Source of the DNA: Futiania mangrovi
GTDB taxonomy: Bacteria > Pseudomonadota > Alphaproteobacteria > Futianiales > Futianiaceae
Assembly: GCF_024158125.1 (NCBI RefSeq)
Contig: NZ_JAMZFT010000002.1
Coordinates: 186,001 to 250,000, forward strand
Direction: 5' to 3'
DNA: 64,000 bases
Made by a program: the position numbers and the translations under genes. The notes under the pieces are model-generated. The model ran no database searches. It saw only the letters and a list, made by a program, of their open reading frames with translations, and was not told the DNA's origin. Of this stretch, positions 26,319 through 35,022 are shown piece after piece (position 1 is the stretch's first letter; the number at the start of each line of letters is the position of its first letter).

Positions 26319-26891
26319 TCAGGTCCCTTCGTCCGTACAGCCCTCGGCAATATGGGCCCGCACACGCGCCTCGAGCGCGATGAGCGCCGGTTCCTCGACG
26401 CCCATTTCGCGCAGGTGCGCGACCGTGTTGAAAAGATAGTCCGCATTGGGTCCCGCGGGTCCGCGGCAGCCCGCGATGCGGCGGGCCTGCGCCTCCAGGT
26501 CGAGGCCGCCCGCATATTGCGGATGGTCGCGCCGCACGACATAGCACAGCGCCTCCACCGTCTCACCCGCATGTTCGGGGTGCAGCGTCAGCGGCAGCCA
26601 GGCCTCGCGATAGGCATAGGTCACCATCTCCCGCTCGCGGAGATAGGCATGGGTCGCTTCCGCGTGTTCGCGTGCGACACGGTAGGCGACGCCCTCGCAC
26701 GATGCGCCCTCGTCGAGGCCAAGGACGAGCCCCGGCCGCTCCGGCGTACCGCGGTAGCGGACCGAGGACAGGCAGAAGGCGCGCGCGAAGCCGTCGAGCC
26801 GCGCGCGCCGCCGCTCCACGAACGAAAACCCCGGCCGCCACATGAGCGAGCCGTATCCGAAGACCCAGAAGCCCTGGTGGATATGCGACAT
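26319..26891 (-). CDS. ChaC-like gamma-glutamylcyclotransferase
   Basis: 190 aa from ATG 26891. ChaC enzymes split glutathione into 5-oxoproline and Cys-Gly. The substrate loop FGYGSLMWRPGF is at residues 11-22. LDGFARAFCLSSVRYRGT and PGLVLGLDEGASCEGVAYRV follow, and a Glu-rich stretch REREMVTYAYRE contains the probable catalytic Glu. Length and order match ChaC. It is divergent from the DUF2125 gene and converges on nrdJ (18 bp apart). Confidence 0.9.
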   Translation of the reverse strand: MSHIHQGFWVFGYGSLMWRPGFSFVERRRARLDGFARAFCLSSVRYRGTPERPGLVLGLDEGASCEGVAYRVAREHAEATHAYLREREMVTYAYREAWLPLTLHPEHAGETVEALCYVVRRDHPQYAGGLDLEAQARRIAGCRGPAGPNADYLFNTVAHLREMGVEEPALIALEARVRAHIAEGCTDEGT

Positions 26892-26998
26892 GACGCCTGG
26901 CCGTTTCCGTTCGCCCCGATCTCGCCCGCTTGCCGAGCATCCTCTATAACGAAGCCCGACGCTCCGTTCACCCCCCGGCGGAAAGGGGAAAGACTGTC

Positions 26999-28006
26999 TT
27001 GCGCTATTTCCTGCTGATCGGCGCCGTCGCTGCGGCCATCGCCGGCTACACGGTCTATTGGAATACGCTCGCCAACCGCGCGGGCGAACGGCTGGCCGCT
27101 GCCCGCGGCACGCATGGCGCGGTCGCGCTCGATTACGGCGCGGTCGAGGTGGAAGGCTTCCCCTACCGCCTTGCCATCGGCATCGAGAACGCGGCGGCGG
27201 GCGCTGCGGACGGGCACCTCTGGTCGTGGCAGGTCCCGGCGCTGACCGTCTATCTCCAGCCCTGGAACCTGTACCATGCCATTGCCGAGGCCGACGGCGA
27301 CCAGGCCTTCGAGTGGCGGGGTGGCCCCATTCCCTTCGCACTGACCGCCGCGCCTGAAACGGCGCTGGCAAGCGCACGGCGCGACGGCGCGCACCTCGGC
27401 CGCGTGATCGTGGACTACCGAGACGTCGCGCTCGCCGCACCCGAGGGGCCGGTCGCGCAGGTAGGGCGTGCGCTGGCCGAAGCCTATCCGGCCGAGCCGG
27501 GGGCGGAGCGTCCGGGCCTGCGCGCCGGGGCAAGCCTCGAAGCCATCGAGGTCCACGCGGGGAACATCGCGCGGCTGGGGCTCGGCACGCACATCGGGCG
27601 GGCGTCGGCCTTCCTGCGCTTCGAGGGCCTGTCGCACCCGGAAGACCTGGCAAGCCTTGGCGCGCGCATCCGGGCGGGCCGTCCGATCAGTGCCGAGGTG
27701 CTAGACCTCGCCTTCGACTGGGGGCCGCTGTCCGTCGCCGGGACGGGCCGGCTGATGCTCGATGCCGAGCGGCGTCCGGCCGGGACGCTCGCCCTGCGCA
27801 TCGCGGGTCACGAGGAGACGCTGGACCGGCTGGTTGCCGCGGGCGCTCTGCGGGCCGAAACCGCCGCCAACCTGCGCACGGCGCTTGGTCTGCTCGGCGC
27901 GATCGGCGCGGATGCAGAGGGCCGTGTCCCGGTCAGCATCCACATGTCCGGCGGCGTCGCCTTTCTGGGGCCGATGCGGATCGCGACCCTGCCGCCGCTA
28001 TTCTGA
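26999..28006 (+). CDS. DUF2125 family protein
   Basis: 335 aa from a TTG at 26999, chosen because GGAAAGGGGAAAG lies just upstream and the product then begins with a membrane or signal helix (LRYFLLIGAVAAAIAGYTVYW). An upstream TTG at 26930 has no ribosome site. Segments such as YGAVEVEGFPYRLAIGIENA and LWSWQVPALTVYLQPWNLYH are typical of the DUF2125 family, which is periplasmic and of unknown function and is usually found beside tyrC in alphaproteobacteria, as here. It overlaps the convergent tyrC end by 9 bases. Confidence 0.85.
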   Translation: MRYFLLIGAVAAAIAGYTVYWNTLANRAGERLAAARGTHGAVALDYGAVEVEGFPYRLAIGIENAAAGAADGHLWSWQVPALTVYLQPWNLYHAIAEADGDQAFEWRGGPIPFALTAAPETALASARRDGAHLGRVIVDYRDVALAAPEGPVAQVGRALAEAYPAEPGAERPGLRAGASLEAIEVHAGNIARLGLGTHIGRASAFLRFEGLSHPEDLASLGARIRAGRPISAEVLDLAFDWGPLSVAGTGRLMLDAERRPAGTLALRIAGHEETLDRLVAAGALRAETAANLRTALGLLGAIGADAEGRVPVSIHMSGGVAFLGPMRIATLPPLF

Positions 28007-28963
28007 GGCCTTTCCCTTGCGCGCGGCACCGCCACGGGCGTTCGGAACGTGCGTGTCGGCCCCCGGATGGCGGCCGAAGTCGGCGAGCGGCGTCTCCTGC
28101 CCGGCCTCGATGATCTCGCGGCGCACCTGGCGCGTGTAGGAAAAGAGGTCGTAGAGCGCCTGGCCGTCCCGGTAGCGGATCGCCCGCTGCAGCGAGATCA
28201 GGTCCTCGGTGAAGCGGCCCAGCATCTCCAGCACCGCTTCGCGGTTGTTCAGGAACACGTCGCGCCACATGGTCGGATCGGATGCCGCGAGCCGCGTGAA
28301 GTCGCGGAAACCGCCCGCGGAGAACTTGATGACCTCCGACTCCGTCACCGTCTCCAGGTGCGCTGCCGTGCCGACGATGTTGTAGGCGATCAGGTGCGGC
28401 AAATGGCTGGTGATGGCGAGCACCATGTCGTGGCGCTCCGGGTCCATCACCTCGACCTTCGCGCCGCACGCCGTCCAGAACGCCGTCAGCCGGGCCAGCG
28501 CATCGGGATCCGCGACCGCCGTCGGCGTCAGGATGGTCCAGCGCCCGTCGAACAGGTGCGCGAAGCCCGCCTCCGGTCCCGACTGCTCCGTACCGGCGAT
28601 GGGATGGCCGGGCACGAAATGCACGCCTTTTGGTATATGCGGGCCGATGTCGCGGATCACCGACATCTTGACCGAGCCCACGTCGGTCACGATGGCGCCC
28701 GGCGCCAGCGCCGGCGCAATCTCGGCGGCGAGCGCGCCATAGGTGCCCACGGGCGTGCACAGGATCACGAGATCGGCGCCAGCGACCGCCTCCGCCGCCG
28801 TCTTGCAGCCCCGGTCGATGAAACCGAGGCGCAGGGCAGCCTCGCGGGTCTCCGCCGTGCGCGCCGCACCGACGATTTCGCCCGCGATGCTGCCGCGGCG
28901 CATGGCGTGGCCGAGCGAGGAGCCGATCAACCCGAGGCCGATCAGCGCGACGCGGCCGAACAT
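27998..28963 (-). CDS. tyrC: Prephenate/arogenate dehydrogenase
   Basis: 321 aa from ATG 28963. It oxidatively decarboxylates prephenate or arogenate in tyrosine synthesis. FGRVALIGLGLIGSSLGHAM is the NAD loop. VTDVGSVKMSVI, HFVPGHPIAGTEQSGPEAG and ITSHLPHLIAYNIVG are the conserved TyrA catalytic and dimer motifs. No chorismate mutase is fused to it; that activity is in the separate gene at 30098-31018. It follows hisC on the same strand by 10 bases. Which substrate it prefers cannot be told from sequence by eye. Confidence 0.92.
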   Translation of the reverse strand: MFGRVALIGLGLIGSSLGHAMRRGSIAGEIVGAARTAETREAALRLGFIDRGCKTAAEAVAGADLVILCTPVGTYGALAAEIAPALAPGAIVTDVGSVKMSVIRDIGPHIPKGVHFVPGHPIAGTEQSGPEAGFAHLFDGRWTILTPTAVADPDALARLTAFWTACGAKVEVMDPERHDMVLAITSHLPHLIAYNIVGTAAHLETVTESEVIKFSAGGFRDFTRLAASDPTMWRDVFLNNREAVLEMLGRFTEDLISLQRAIRYRDGQALYDLFSYTRQVRREIIEAGQETPLADFGRHPGADTHVPNARGGAARKGKASE

Positions 28964-28973
28964 GGGGCCGGCC

Positions 28974-30101
28974 TCAGCCACCCCAGCCCTCCACGAAGCG
29001 CGCAACCGCGTCGAGACAGGCCGCGGTCTCCTCCTCGGTGCCGATGGAGATGCGCAGCGCGCCGGGCAGGCCGTAGCCCTCCATGCGCCGCACGATGACG
29101 CCCTCGCGCTGCAGGAACGCGTCGGCGTCCTGCGCCGTGCGGCCTGCCGTCACCGGAAAATGGACGAGGAGGAAGTTCCCCTCCGACGGCGTGACCGTCA
29201 GGCCGAGCGCCGCGAGGCGTTCCGCCGCAAGGCCCCGCAGGCGGATCGTCTCGGTCGCGACCTTGTCCGCCCAGCCCGTGTCGGCGAGCGCGGCAACGGC
29301 GGCCGCCTGCGCTGGAAGGTTGACGTTGAACGGCCCGCGCACGCGATTCAGGACGTCGGCCACCCCCTCCGGGCAATAGGCCCAGCCGACCCGCAGGCCG
29401 GCGAGCCCATAGAGCTTGGAGAAGGTGCGCGTCATGACGACGTTTTCAGAGGTCGCCACCATCTCGATCCCGGCTTCGTAATCGTTCCGCCGCACGAACT
29501 CCGCATAGGCCGCATCGAGCACGAGCAGGATGTCCGGCCTGAGACCGGCATGCAGGCGGCGCACCTCGGCCGCCGGCAGGTAGGTGCCGGTCGGATTGTT
29601 CGGGTTGGCAAGGAAGACGATCCGCGTGCGGTCCGTCACTTTCGCCAGAAGGGCGTCGACGTCCGCGTGCAGGTCGGTTTCCGGCGCGGTCACCGGCACG
29701 CCGCCCGCCGCCAGCGTCGAGATGCGGTACATCAGGAACCCGTGCGCGCTGTAGAGCGCCTCGTCACCTGGCGCCAGATAGGCCTGGCAGAGCAGCGAGA
29801 TGATCTCGTCCGAGCCGGCGCCGCAGACGATCCGCGAGGCGTCGAGGCCGAAGCGCCGTGCAATTGCCGCGCGCAGGTCTGCCGCGCCGCCGTCCGGATA
29901 GCGGTAGAGCTTCTTCGAGGCCGCCTCGAAAGCCTCGACCGCCTTCGGGCTTGGCCCCCAGGCGCATTCGTTGGAGGAGAGCTTTACCGTGCGCGCGGCC
30001 CCCGCCGCGCCGCTTGCGCCGCCCACATAGGCGCTGATCTCCATCACGCCGGGCCGGGCTGCGGGGGCGCGCCCCGCGCCGGCCGAACCGCCATCCGTCA
30101 T
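28974..30101 (-). CDS. hisC: Histidinol-phosphate / aromatic aminotransferase
   Basis: 375 aa from ATG 30101. A class I/II PLP transaminase with VKLSSNECAWGPSPKA, RYPDGGAADLRAAIARRFG, VFLANPNNPTGTYLP, LDAAYAEF, TRTFSKLYGLAGLRVGW (Schiff-base Lys) and a C-terminal ALRISIGTEEE. HisC-type enzymes in this position, between a chorismate mutase and tyrC, often also transaminate aromatic keto acids. The start overlaps the chorismate mutase stop (ATGA). The histidine versus aromatic role is not resolvable here. Confidence 0.93.
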   Translation of the reverse strand: MTDGGSAGAGRAPAARPGVMEISAYVGGASGAAGAARTVKLSSNECAWGPSPKAVEAFEAASKKLYRYPDGGAADLRAAIARRFGLDASRIVCGAGSDEIISLLCQAYLAPGDEALYSAHGFLMYRISTLAAGGVPVTAPETDLHADVDALLAKVTDRTRIVFLANPNNPTGTYLPAAEVRRLHAGLRPDILLVLDAAYAEFVRRNDYEAGIEMVATSENVVMTRTFSKLYGLAGLRVGWAYCPEGVADVLNRVRGPFNVNLPAQAAAVAALADTGWADKVATETIRLRGLAAERLAALGLTVTPSEGNFLLVHFPVTAGRTAQDADAFLQREGVIVRRMEGYGLPGALRISIGTEEETAACLDAVARFVEGWGG

Positions 30102-31018
30102 CGCTTGTCGTCCCCTAGAGCTGCGCCCGTCGCGGCCGCCGCCTCGTTCTCCACCGGCTCGATCCCGCGCGCGAAGGCCCCGACCACCCGAATGTCGCGG
30201 ATCAGCCCGCGCGGCCGCGGCTTCAGAACGCCAAACCGCGGGTCCTGCCCGCTGGCGAAGAAGCCGTCCAGCTCGACCAGATGGATGCGCTCGTCGCTGC
30301 CCGGTTCCTCCGCCAGTTCCAGCGTGCGGGCGGCGAACCCCGCCCCCTCGAAGGTCGCGACGACGCGCGCGCGCGTCACGTCGCCCGCCGTCGCCACGGC
30401 CACGAGCGTCAGGTCGTCGCCGCTCGGCTCCAGTGGCGCGATGGCAACCGTGTAGGCGGACGGATGATCGCGCGTAACGTCGGTGCCGCGCACCAGCGGC
30501 AGGCGGACGAGCACGCGCGGCTGATCCGGCCCTTCCCCCAGATGCACCCACCAGGGGGGACCGGCGTCGTCGCCGCTCACCGGGACGATCGCGATCATGC
30601 CGCCGCCCTGGCCGACCAGCTGAACCGCGGCCAGCGCGGACGTGGCGAGCGACATCGGCGTCGCCGCGCCATAGTAGAACCGCGCGAGATCCCAATAGGC
30701 CATCGGCTCGCTGCCGCCCGCAACGGCGACGGAGAACGGACCCTGAAGGCGGGTGAAGGCCGCCATCATCTCCCGCCAGATGCGCGCCACCACGTCGAAA
30801 GGCAGCACGCCTGCATGCCGCGCCAGCAGGCGGCGCAGCACCTGCGCTTCCCGCGCCGGGCGCAGGGCCACGCGGGCCGGCGCAGCCCCGCCCGAAGTTT
30901 TCGCGCGAGCAATCTCGGACACAAGCTCCACCCGCTCCATCAGCAGGGAATGAAGCGCGTCGTCGATCCGGTCGATTTCGTGCCGCGCACGCTCCAGCGC
31001 CGCAGATGTTTCCGCCAT
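30098..31018 (-). CDS. Chorismate mutase with long C-terminal domain
   Basis: 306 aa. Residues about 6-95 form an AroQ-type helical chorismate mutase: EIDRIDDALHSLLMERVELV, EIARAKTSG, RPAREAQVLRRLLARHAGVL and IWREMMAAFTRLQ. Residues 96-306 look like an altered periplasmic-binding fold (VAVAGGSEPMAYWDLARFYYG) followed by an ACT-like tail (TLVAVATAGDVTRARVV and a segment beginning AGFAARTLE). The layout recalls P-proteins (mutase plus prephenate dehydratase plus ACT). I do not see a good TRF dehydratase motif, so dehydratase activity is doubtful. First gene of a mutase-hisC-tyrC operon. Confidence 0.85.
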   Translation of the reverse strand: MAETSAALERARHEIDRIDDALHSLLMERVELVSEIARAKTSGGAAPARVALRPAREAQVLRRLLARHAGVLPFDVVARIWREMMAAFTRLQGPFSVAVAGGSEPMAYWDLARFYYGAATPMSLATSALAAVQLVGQGGGMIAIVPVSGDDAGPPWWVHLGEGPDQPRVLVRLPLVRGTDVTRDHPSAYTVAIAPLEPSGDDLTLVAVATAGDVTRARVVATFEGAGFAARTLELAEEPGSDERIHLVELDGFFASGQDPRFGVLKPRPRGLIRDIRVVGAFARGIEPVENEAAAATGAALGDDKR

Positions 31019-31057
31019 CTCGATTGCCTGATGATCTGTTGGCCGAACAGGCGGGCA

Positions 31058-31124
31058 TCATTACGCCCTGGGGCCTCTTAAATCAAAGAAAACGTTGACA
31101 CCCGGGCAACCGGCTTCCTAGCTA
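31058..31124. promoter_or_regulatory. Back-to-back promoters for the aromatic operon and metXW
   Basis: Plus strand: TTGACA at 31095-31100 and TAGCTA at 31119-31124, spaced by 18, lead to metX. Minus strand: TTGATT (complement of 31081-31086) and TAATGA (complement of 31058-31063), spaced by 17, lead to the chorismate mutase gene. The two -35 elements are 8 bases apart. I looked for a SAM-II riboswitch in the short metX leader and found none. Confidence 0.45.
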
Positions 31125-31169
31125 CCGGCGGTGCGCGGGCAGGGGCCGCGCGGCGGGAACGAGGGCTCG

Positions 31170-32294
31170 ATGGAACGGTCGTCCGACAAGGTCACCTTTT
31201 CCGTGGAAACGCCGTTGAAGCTGTCGTCGGGAATTGACCTGGCGCCGGTGACGATGGCGTACGAGACCTATGGCACGCTCAACGCGGAGCGCACGAACGC
31301 GGTGCTGGTCTGCCATGCGCTGACCGGGGACCAATATGCCGCGAGCCGGCATCCGATCACCGGCAAGCCCGGCTGGTGGGAGACGATCATCGGCCCGGGC
31401 AAGCCGCTCGACACCGACCGCTATTTCATCATCTGCCCGAACGTGATCGGCGGCTGCATGGGCACGACCGGCCCGCGCGAGACCGATCCCGCGACCGGCA
31501 AGCCGTGGGGCATCCGCTTTCCGGTCATCACCATCGCCGACATGGTGCGCGGCCAGGCCATGCTGCTCGACCACCTCGGCATCCCCGATCTCTTCTGCGC
31601 GATCGGCGGCTCCATGGGCGGCATGCAGGTGCTGCAATGGGCGTCGGATTACGGGGACCGGGTGTTCGCTGCCGCTCCCATCGCGACCGCCGCCCGGCAC
31701 TCGGCCCAGAACATCGCCTTCCACGAGGTCGGGCGCCAGGCGATCATGGCGGACCCGGACTGGCACGGGGGCGAGTATCTCGCACACGGGACCTCGCCGC
31801 AGAAGGGCCTCGCGGTCGCGCGCATGACCGCGCACATCACCTACCTGTCCGAGGTGGCGCTGCACCGGAAGTTCGGCCGCAACCTGCAGGACCGGGAGGC
31901 GCTGTCGTTCGGCTTCGACGCGGACTTCCAGGTGGAAAGCTACCTGCGCCACCAGGGCATCACCTTCGTCGACCGGTTCGACGCCAACTCCTATCTCTAC
32001 ATCACGCGGGCAATGGATTATTTCGACCTCGCGGCGGATCACGGCGGCGTGCTGGCCGACGCCTTCAAGGGGACCGAGACGCGCTTCTGCGTGATCTCCT
32101 TCACCTCCGACTGGCTGTTCCCGACGGTCGAGAGCCGGCGCATCGTGCAGGCACTGAACGCGGTCGCCGCCGACGTCAGCTTCGTGGAGATCGAGACCGA
32201 CCGCGGGCACGACGCCTTCCTGCTCGACGAGCCGGAGATGTTCCGGACCCTGCGCGGTTTCCTTCAGTCGGCGGCGGAGGCGCGGGGCCTGTGA
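31170..32294 (+). CDS. metX: Homoserine O-acyltransferase MetX
   Basis: 374 aa from ATG 31170, preceded by GAGGG. It acylates homoserine in methionine synthesis. This alpha/beta hydrolase shows [30 protein letters not shown], the nucleophile elbow [13 protein letters not shown], and the C-terminal Asp and His of the triad (SFTSDWLFP and DRGHDAFLL). MetX-family enzymes are usually annotated as acetyltransferases, but some use succinyl-CoA; the sequence read by eye does not settle this. A GTG at 31131 would start at the predicted transcription start and is unlikely. metW overlaps the stop (GTGA). Confidence 0.93.
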   Translation: MERSSDKVTFSVETPLKLSSGIDLAPVTMAYETYGTLNAERTNAVLVCHALTGDQYAASRHPITGKPGWWETIIGPGKPLDTDRYFIICPNVIGGCMGTTGPRETDPATGKPWGIRFPVITIADMVRGQAMLLDHLGIPDLFCAIGGSMGGMQVLQWASDYGDRVFAAAPIATAARHSAQNIAFHEVGRQAIMADPDWHGGEYLAHGTSPQKGLAVARMTAHITYLSEVALHRKFGRNLQDREALSFGFDADFQVESYLRHQGITFVDRFDANSYLYITRAMDYFDLAADHGGVLADAFKGTETRFCVISFTSDWLFPTVESRRIVQALNAVAADVSFVEIETDRGHDAFLLDEPEMFRTLRGFLQSAAEARGL

Positions 32295-32914
32295 GCGGGA
32301 TCGTCCATCGCAGCGAGCGGCACGACTTCCGCATCATCTCCGGCATGGTGAGCGCGGGCGCGCGCGTGCTCGACATCGGCTGCGGCGACGGGCTGCTGCT
32401 CGACCTGCTGCGCCGGGAGAAGCAGGTGCGCGGGCGCGGCATCGAGATCGACCAGGACGAGGTGGGGTCAGCCGTGGCGCGGGGGCTGTCGGTCATCCAG
32501 GGCGACGCCGAGGTCTATATCGCCGACTATCCCGACGGCGCCTTCGACTACGTCATCCTAAGCCAGGCGCTGCAGGCCATGACCGATCCGCGGCGCATGC
32601 TGGAGGAGATGCTGCGCGTGGGCACCCGCGCCATCGTCTCCTTCCCCAATTTCGGTTACTGGAAGGTGCGGCTGCATCTGCTCTTCAAGGGCACGATGCC
32701 GATGACCGAGGCGCTGGACGAGCCTTGGTACGCGACCGACAACATCCACCTCTGCACCATCCGTGACTTCGTGGGCCTGTGCGACGAGATGGGCGTGCGG
32801 ATCGAAACCGCCTACACGCTGAACACGCGCGGCCGTCCTCGGCTGACGCGCTCACCGCGGGGCCATGTGAACCTCACGGGCGAACAGGCCATCTTCCTCC
32901 TCACCCGCCGCTGA
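32291..32914 (+). CDS. metW: Methionine biosynthesis protein MetW
   Basis: 207 aa with a GTG start overlapping the metX stop. A small SAM-methyltransferase-like protein: [15 protein letters not shown] is motif [21 protein letters not shown] and [20 protein letters not shown] follow, then [20 protein letters not shown] and [17 protein letters not shown], a MetW hallmark. MetW associates with MetX and is needed for its activity in some bacteria. The 3' end overlaps a convergent methyltransferase gene by 63 bases. Confidence 0.93.
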   Translation: MSGIVHRSERHDFRIISGMVSAGARVLDIGCGDGLLLDLLRREKQVRGRGIEIDQDEVGSAVARGLSVIQGDAEVYIADYPDGAFDYVILSQALQAMTDPRRMLEEMLRVGTRAIVSFPNFGYWKVRLHLLFKGTMPMTEALDEPWYATDNIHLCTIRDFVGLCDEMGVRIETAYTLNTRGRPRLTRSPRGHVNLTGEQAIFLLTRR

Positions 32915-33658
32915 ACGGGGCGTGGGCATGGGCTGCGGCGCGGCGAGCCCGGGAATCGCGATCACCGGGCGGCGCGCGGTCGCCGGCGTGCCGCGCGGCC
33001 GGCGGGCATAGACCTGCTTGGTCACGCGGACGACATGCAGCCCCCCGAACGCGGGCCAGAGGCGCTGGCCCGCGCCTTCCCACGCCGCCGCAGACCGCAG
33101 CACCATGCGCAACCGCGTAGGCGGCACGTACAGGATCGTGTCCCACGCCTCGACCGCAAGCTGGGCATCGCGCAACAGCCGGTCGAGCTGCCCGCGGCTG
33201 AACGGGCGGCCATAGCCGAAGGGCGTCGTCTCCGCCCGCGCCCAGAGCCCCCGGCGGTTCGGCACGATGATGATGGCCTCGCCGCCCGCGGTCAGCACGC
33301 GCCAAACCTCCGACAGCAGCGCGGGCGCCTGGTCCGCCGTCTCGACCGCGTGCAGAAGCAGCACCCGCTCGACGCTCGCATCGTGCAGGGGAAGCCGCGT
33401 CTCCTCCACCAGCGCCGTGCAGTTGCGCCCCTCGGGCGGCCAGTGGAAGACGCCCTGCGCCGCCGGCATCAGCGCCATCACCCGCACCGCTTCGTCTCGG
33501 AAGGGACGCAGCAGCGGGGTCGCAAACCCGAGGCCCAGCACCGACTCGCCCTTCACGCGCGGCCACATCCCGCGCACCTTGCGCCGAAGTTGCGCACGGG
33601 CGATCAGGCCAAGCGGCGTCCGGTAGAACGCCATGAGGTCGATGACGTCGAGATGCAT
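32852..33658 (-). CDS. SAM-dependent methyltransferase-like protein
   Basis: 268 aa. A class I methyltransferase fold is suggested by VKGESVLGLGFATPLL (weak glycine loop, LGxG), LVEETRLPLHDASVERVLLLHAVE (motifs II/III region) and LLSEVWRVLTAGGEAIIIVPN (post-motif). Relatives lie upstream of gloB in many alphaproteobacteria, as here (118 bp, divergent). Substrate unknown. The tail, after a Pro/Arg-rich stretch, overlaps metW by 63 bases, so the last 20 residues may be dispensable. Confidence 0.82.
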   Translation of the reverse strand: MHLDVIDLMAFYRTPLGLIARAQLRRKVRGMWPRVKGESVLGLGFATPLLRPFRDEAVRVMALMPAAQGVFHWPPEGRNCTALVEETRLPLHDASVERVLLLHAVETADQAPALLSEVWRVLTAGGEAIIIVPNRRGLWARAETTPFGYGRPFSRGQLDRLLRDAQLAVEAWDTILYVPPTRLRMVLRSAAAWEGAGQRLWPAFGGLHVVRVTKQVYARRPRGTPATARRPVIAIPGLAAPQPMPTPRSAAGEEEDGLFAREVHMAPR

Positions 33659-33776
33659 GGTCCGACCGAGTGTACCCGCGCACGCGGGATTTGAAACGCT
33701 CCCGCCCGATCTCTAGGTTGGCAGGAAAAGCTGAACAGACTGCCGCCCGATCCCGTCCGGGCCAAGCGGAGACGAG

Positions 33777-34574
33777 ATGACCATGACCGCCAACGGCGAA
33801 AAGACAACGGGACTCCAGGTCGAACTGATCCCGGCCCTCAGTGACAATTACATCTTCCTGCTGCACGAGCCGACCTCGGGCGTGACCGCCGTCGTCGACC
33901 CTGCGGACGCTGGCGCGGTGGAGAAGCGGCTGAAGGAGCGCGGCCTCGCCCTCACGCATATCCTCAATACCCACCATCACCCCGATCACGTGGGCGGCAA
34001 CCGGGCGCTCAAGGCGCGCCATGGCTGCACGATCGTCGGCCCGCGCGCCGACCGCGAGCGCATCCCGGGCATCGATGTCGAGGTCGGCGACGGGGACACG
34101 GTGGCGCTGGGCCATGCCGAGGCGACCGTCTTCGACGTGCCGGGCCACACGCGCGGACACATCGCCTACTGGTTCCGCGAGGCGAAGGCCGCCTTCGTCG
34201 GCGACACGCTGTTCGCCATGGGCTGCGGACGCCTGTTCGAGGGCACGCCCGCGCAGATGTGGGCCTCGCTGCAAAAGCTGATGGCGATGCCCGACGACAC
34301 GGCGATCTATTGCGCGCACGAATACACGCTCTCGAACGCGAAGTTCGCGCTCTCGGTCGAACCGGACAATGCAATCCTCAGGAGCCGGGCGGCGGAGGTG
34401 GAGGCCGCGCGGGCCCGCGGCGTGCCGACGGTGCCCACGACGATGGGGCTGGAGAAGGCGACCAACCCCTTCCTGCGGCCAGCCAGCCCGGACCTGCAGA
34501 AGACGCTGGGGCTGCCAGGCGCGGACCTCGTCGCCGTGTTCGCCGAGACCCGCGCGCGCAAGGACGCCTTCTGA
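33777..34574 (+). CDS. gloB: Hydroxyacylglutathione hydrolase (glyoxalase II)
   Basis: 265 aa. It hydrolyses S-lactoylglutathione to lactate and glutathione. The metallo-beta-lactamase motif is complete: NTHHHPDHVGGN (HxHxDH), FDVPGHTRGHIAYWF with a ligand His, VGDTLFAMGCGRLFEGTP with the bridging Asp, and IYCAHEYTLSNAKFA. The C-terminal helical glutathione domain is present (RPASPDLQKTLGL). A second in-frame ATG at 33783 is possible; GGAGAC precedes the first. The cupin gene follows after 1 base. Confidence 0.95.
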   Translation: MTMTANGEKTTGLQVELIPALSDNYIFLLHEPTSGVTAVVDPADAGAVEKRLKERGLALTHILNTHHHPDHVGGNRALKARHGCTIVGPRADRERIPGIDVEVGDGDTVALGHAEATVFDVPGHTRGHIAYWFREAKAAFVGDTLFAMGCGRLFEGTPAQMWASLQKLMAMPDDTAIYCAHEYTLSNAKFALSVEPDNAILRSRAAEVEAARARGVPTVPTTMGLEKATNPFLRPASPDLQKTLGLPGADLVAVFAETRARKDAF

Positions 34575-34575
34575 G

Positions 34576-35022
34576 ATGCGGGACCTGACCGCGCGGGAGG
34601 TGGTCGCGCTGCTCGGCCTTGAGCCGCACCCGGAGGGCGGGCACTACCGCGAGACGTGGCGCGCCACGGCGGCCGGGGGAGCGCGCGCCGCGGGGACGGC
34701 GATCTATTACCTGCTGGAAGCGGGCGAGGTCAGCCGCTGGCACCGGGTGGACGCCGCCGAGGTCTGGCACTGGTACGCGGGCGCGCCGCTCGTCCTCACG
34801 ATCTCGGAAAACGGCCAGGACGCGGCGGCACATCATCTGGGGCCGGGCCTCGCCACGGGGCAACGTCCGCAGATCGTGGTTCCGCCGCACGCCTGGCAGA
34901 CGGCGGAGAGCCTGGGGCGCTGGACGCTCGTCGGATGCACGGTTTCGCCGGGGTTCGAGTTTTCGGGCTTCGAGATGGCGCCCGAGGACTGGTTTCCGCG
35001 CCCGCGTCAGCCGGGCGGCTGA
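34576..35022 (+). CDS. Cupin domain protein (DUF985 type)
   Basis: 148 aa, starting one base after the gloB stop. LGLEPHPEGGHYRETWRA, AIYYLLEAGEVSRWHRVDA, EVWHWYAGAPL, a segment centred on HHLGPGLATGQ and ending in PPHAWQTAES, and VGCTVSPGFEFSGFEM follow the DUF985/cupin_5 pattern, with His residues positioned for a metal. Known members bind small molecules or sugars; the function here is unknown. Probably cotranscribed with gloB. It overlaps the convergent permease gene by 16 bases. Confidence 0.9.
   Translation: MRDLTAREVVALLGLEPHPEGGHYRETWRATAAGGARAAGTAIYYLLEAGEVSRWHRVDAAEVWHWYAGAPLVLTISENGQDAAAHHLGPGLATGQRPQIVVPPHAWQTAESLGRWTLVGCTVSPGFEFSGFEMAPEDWFPRPRQPGG

Noticed and set aside
31081..31169. 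Possible SAM-II riboswitch before metX
   Set aside because: The promoter leaves a leader of only about 40 bases and the conserved SAM-II core is not there.
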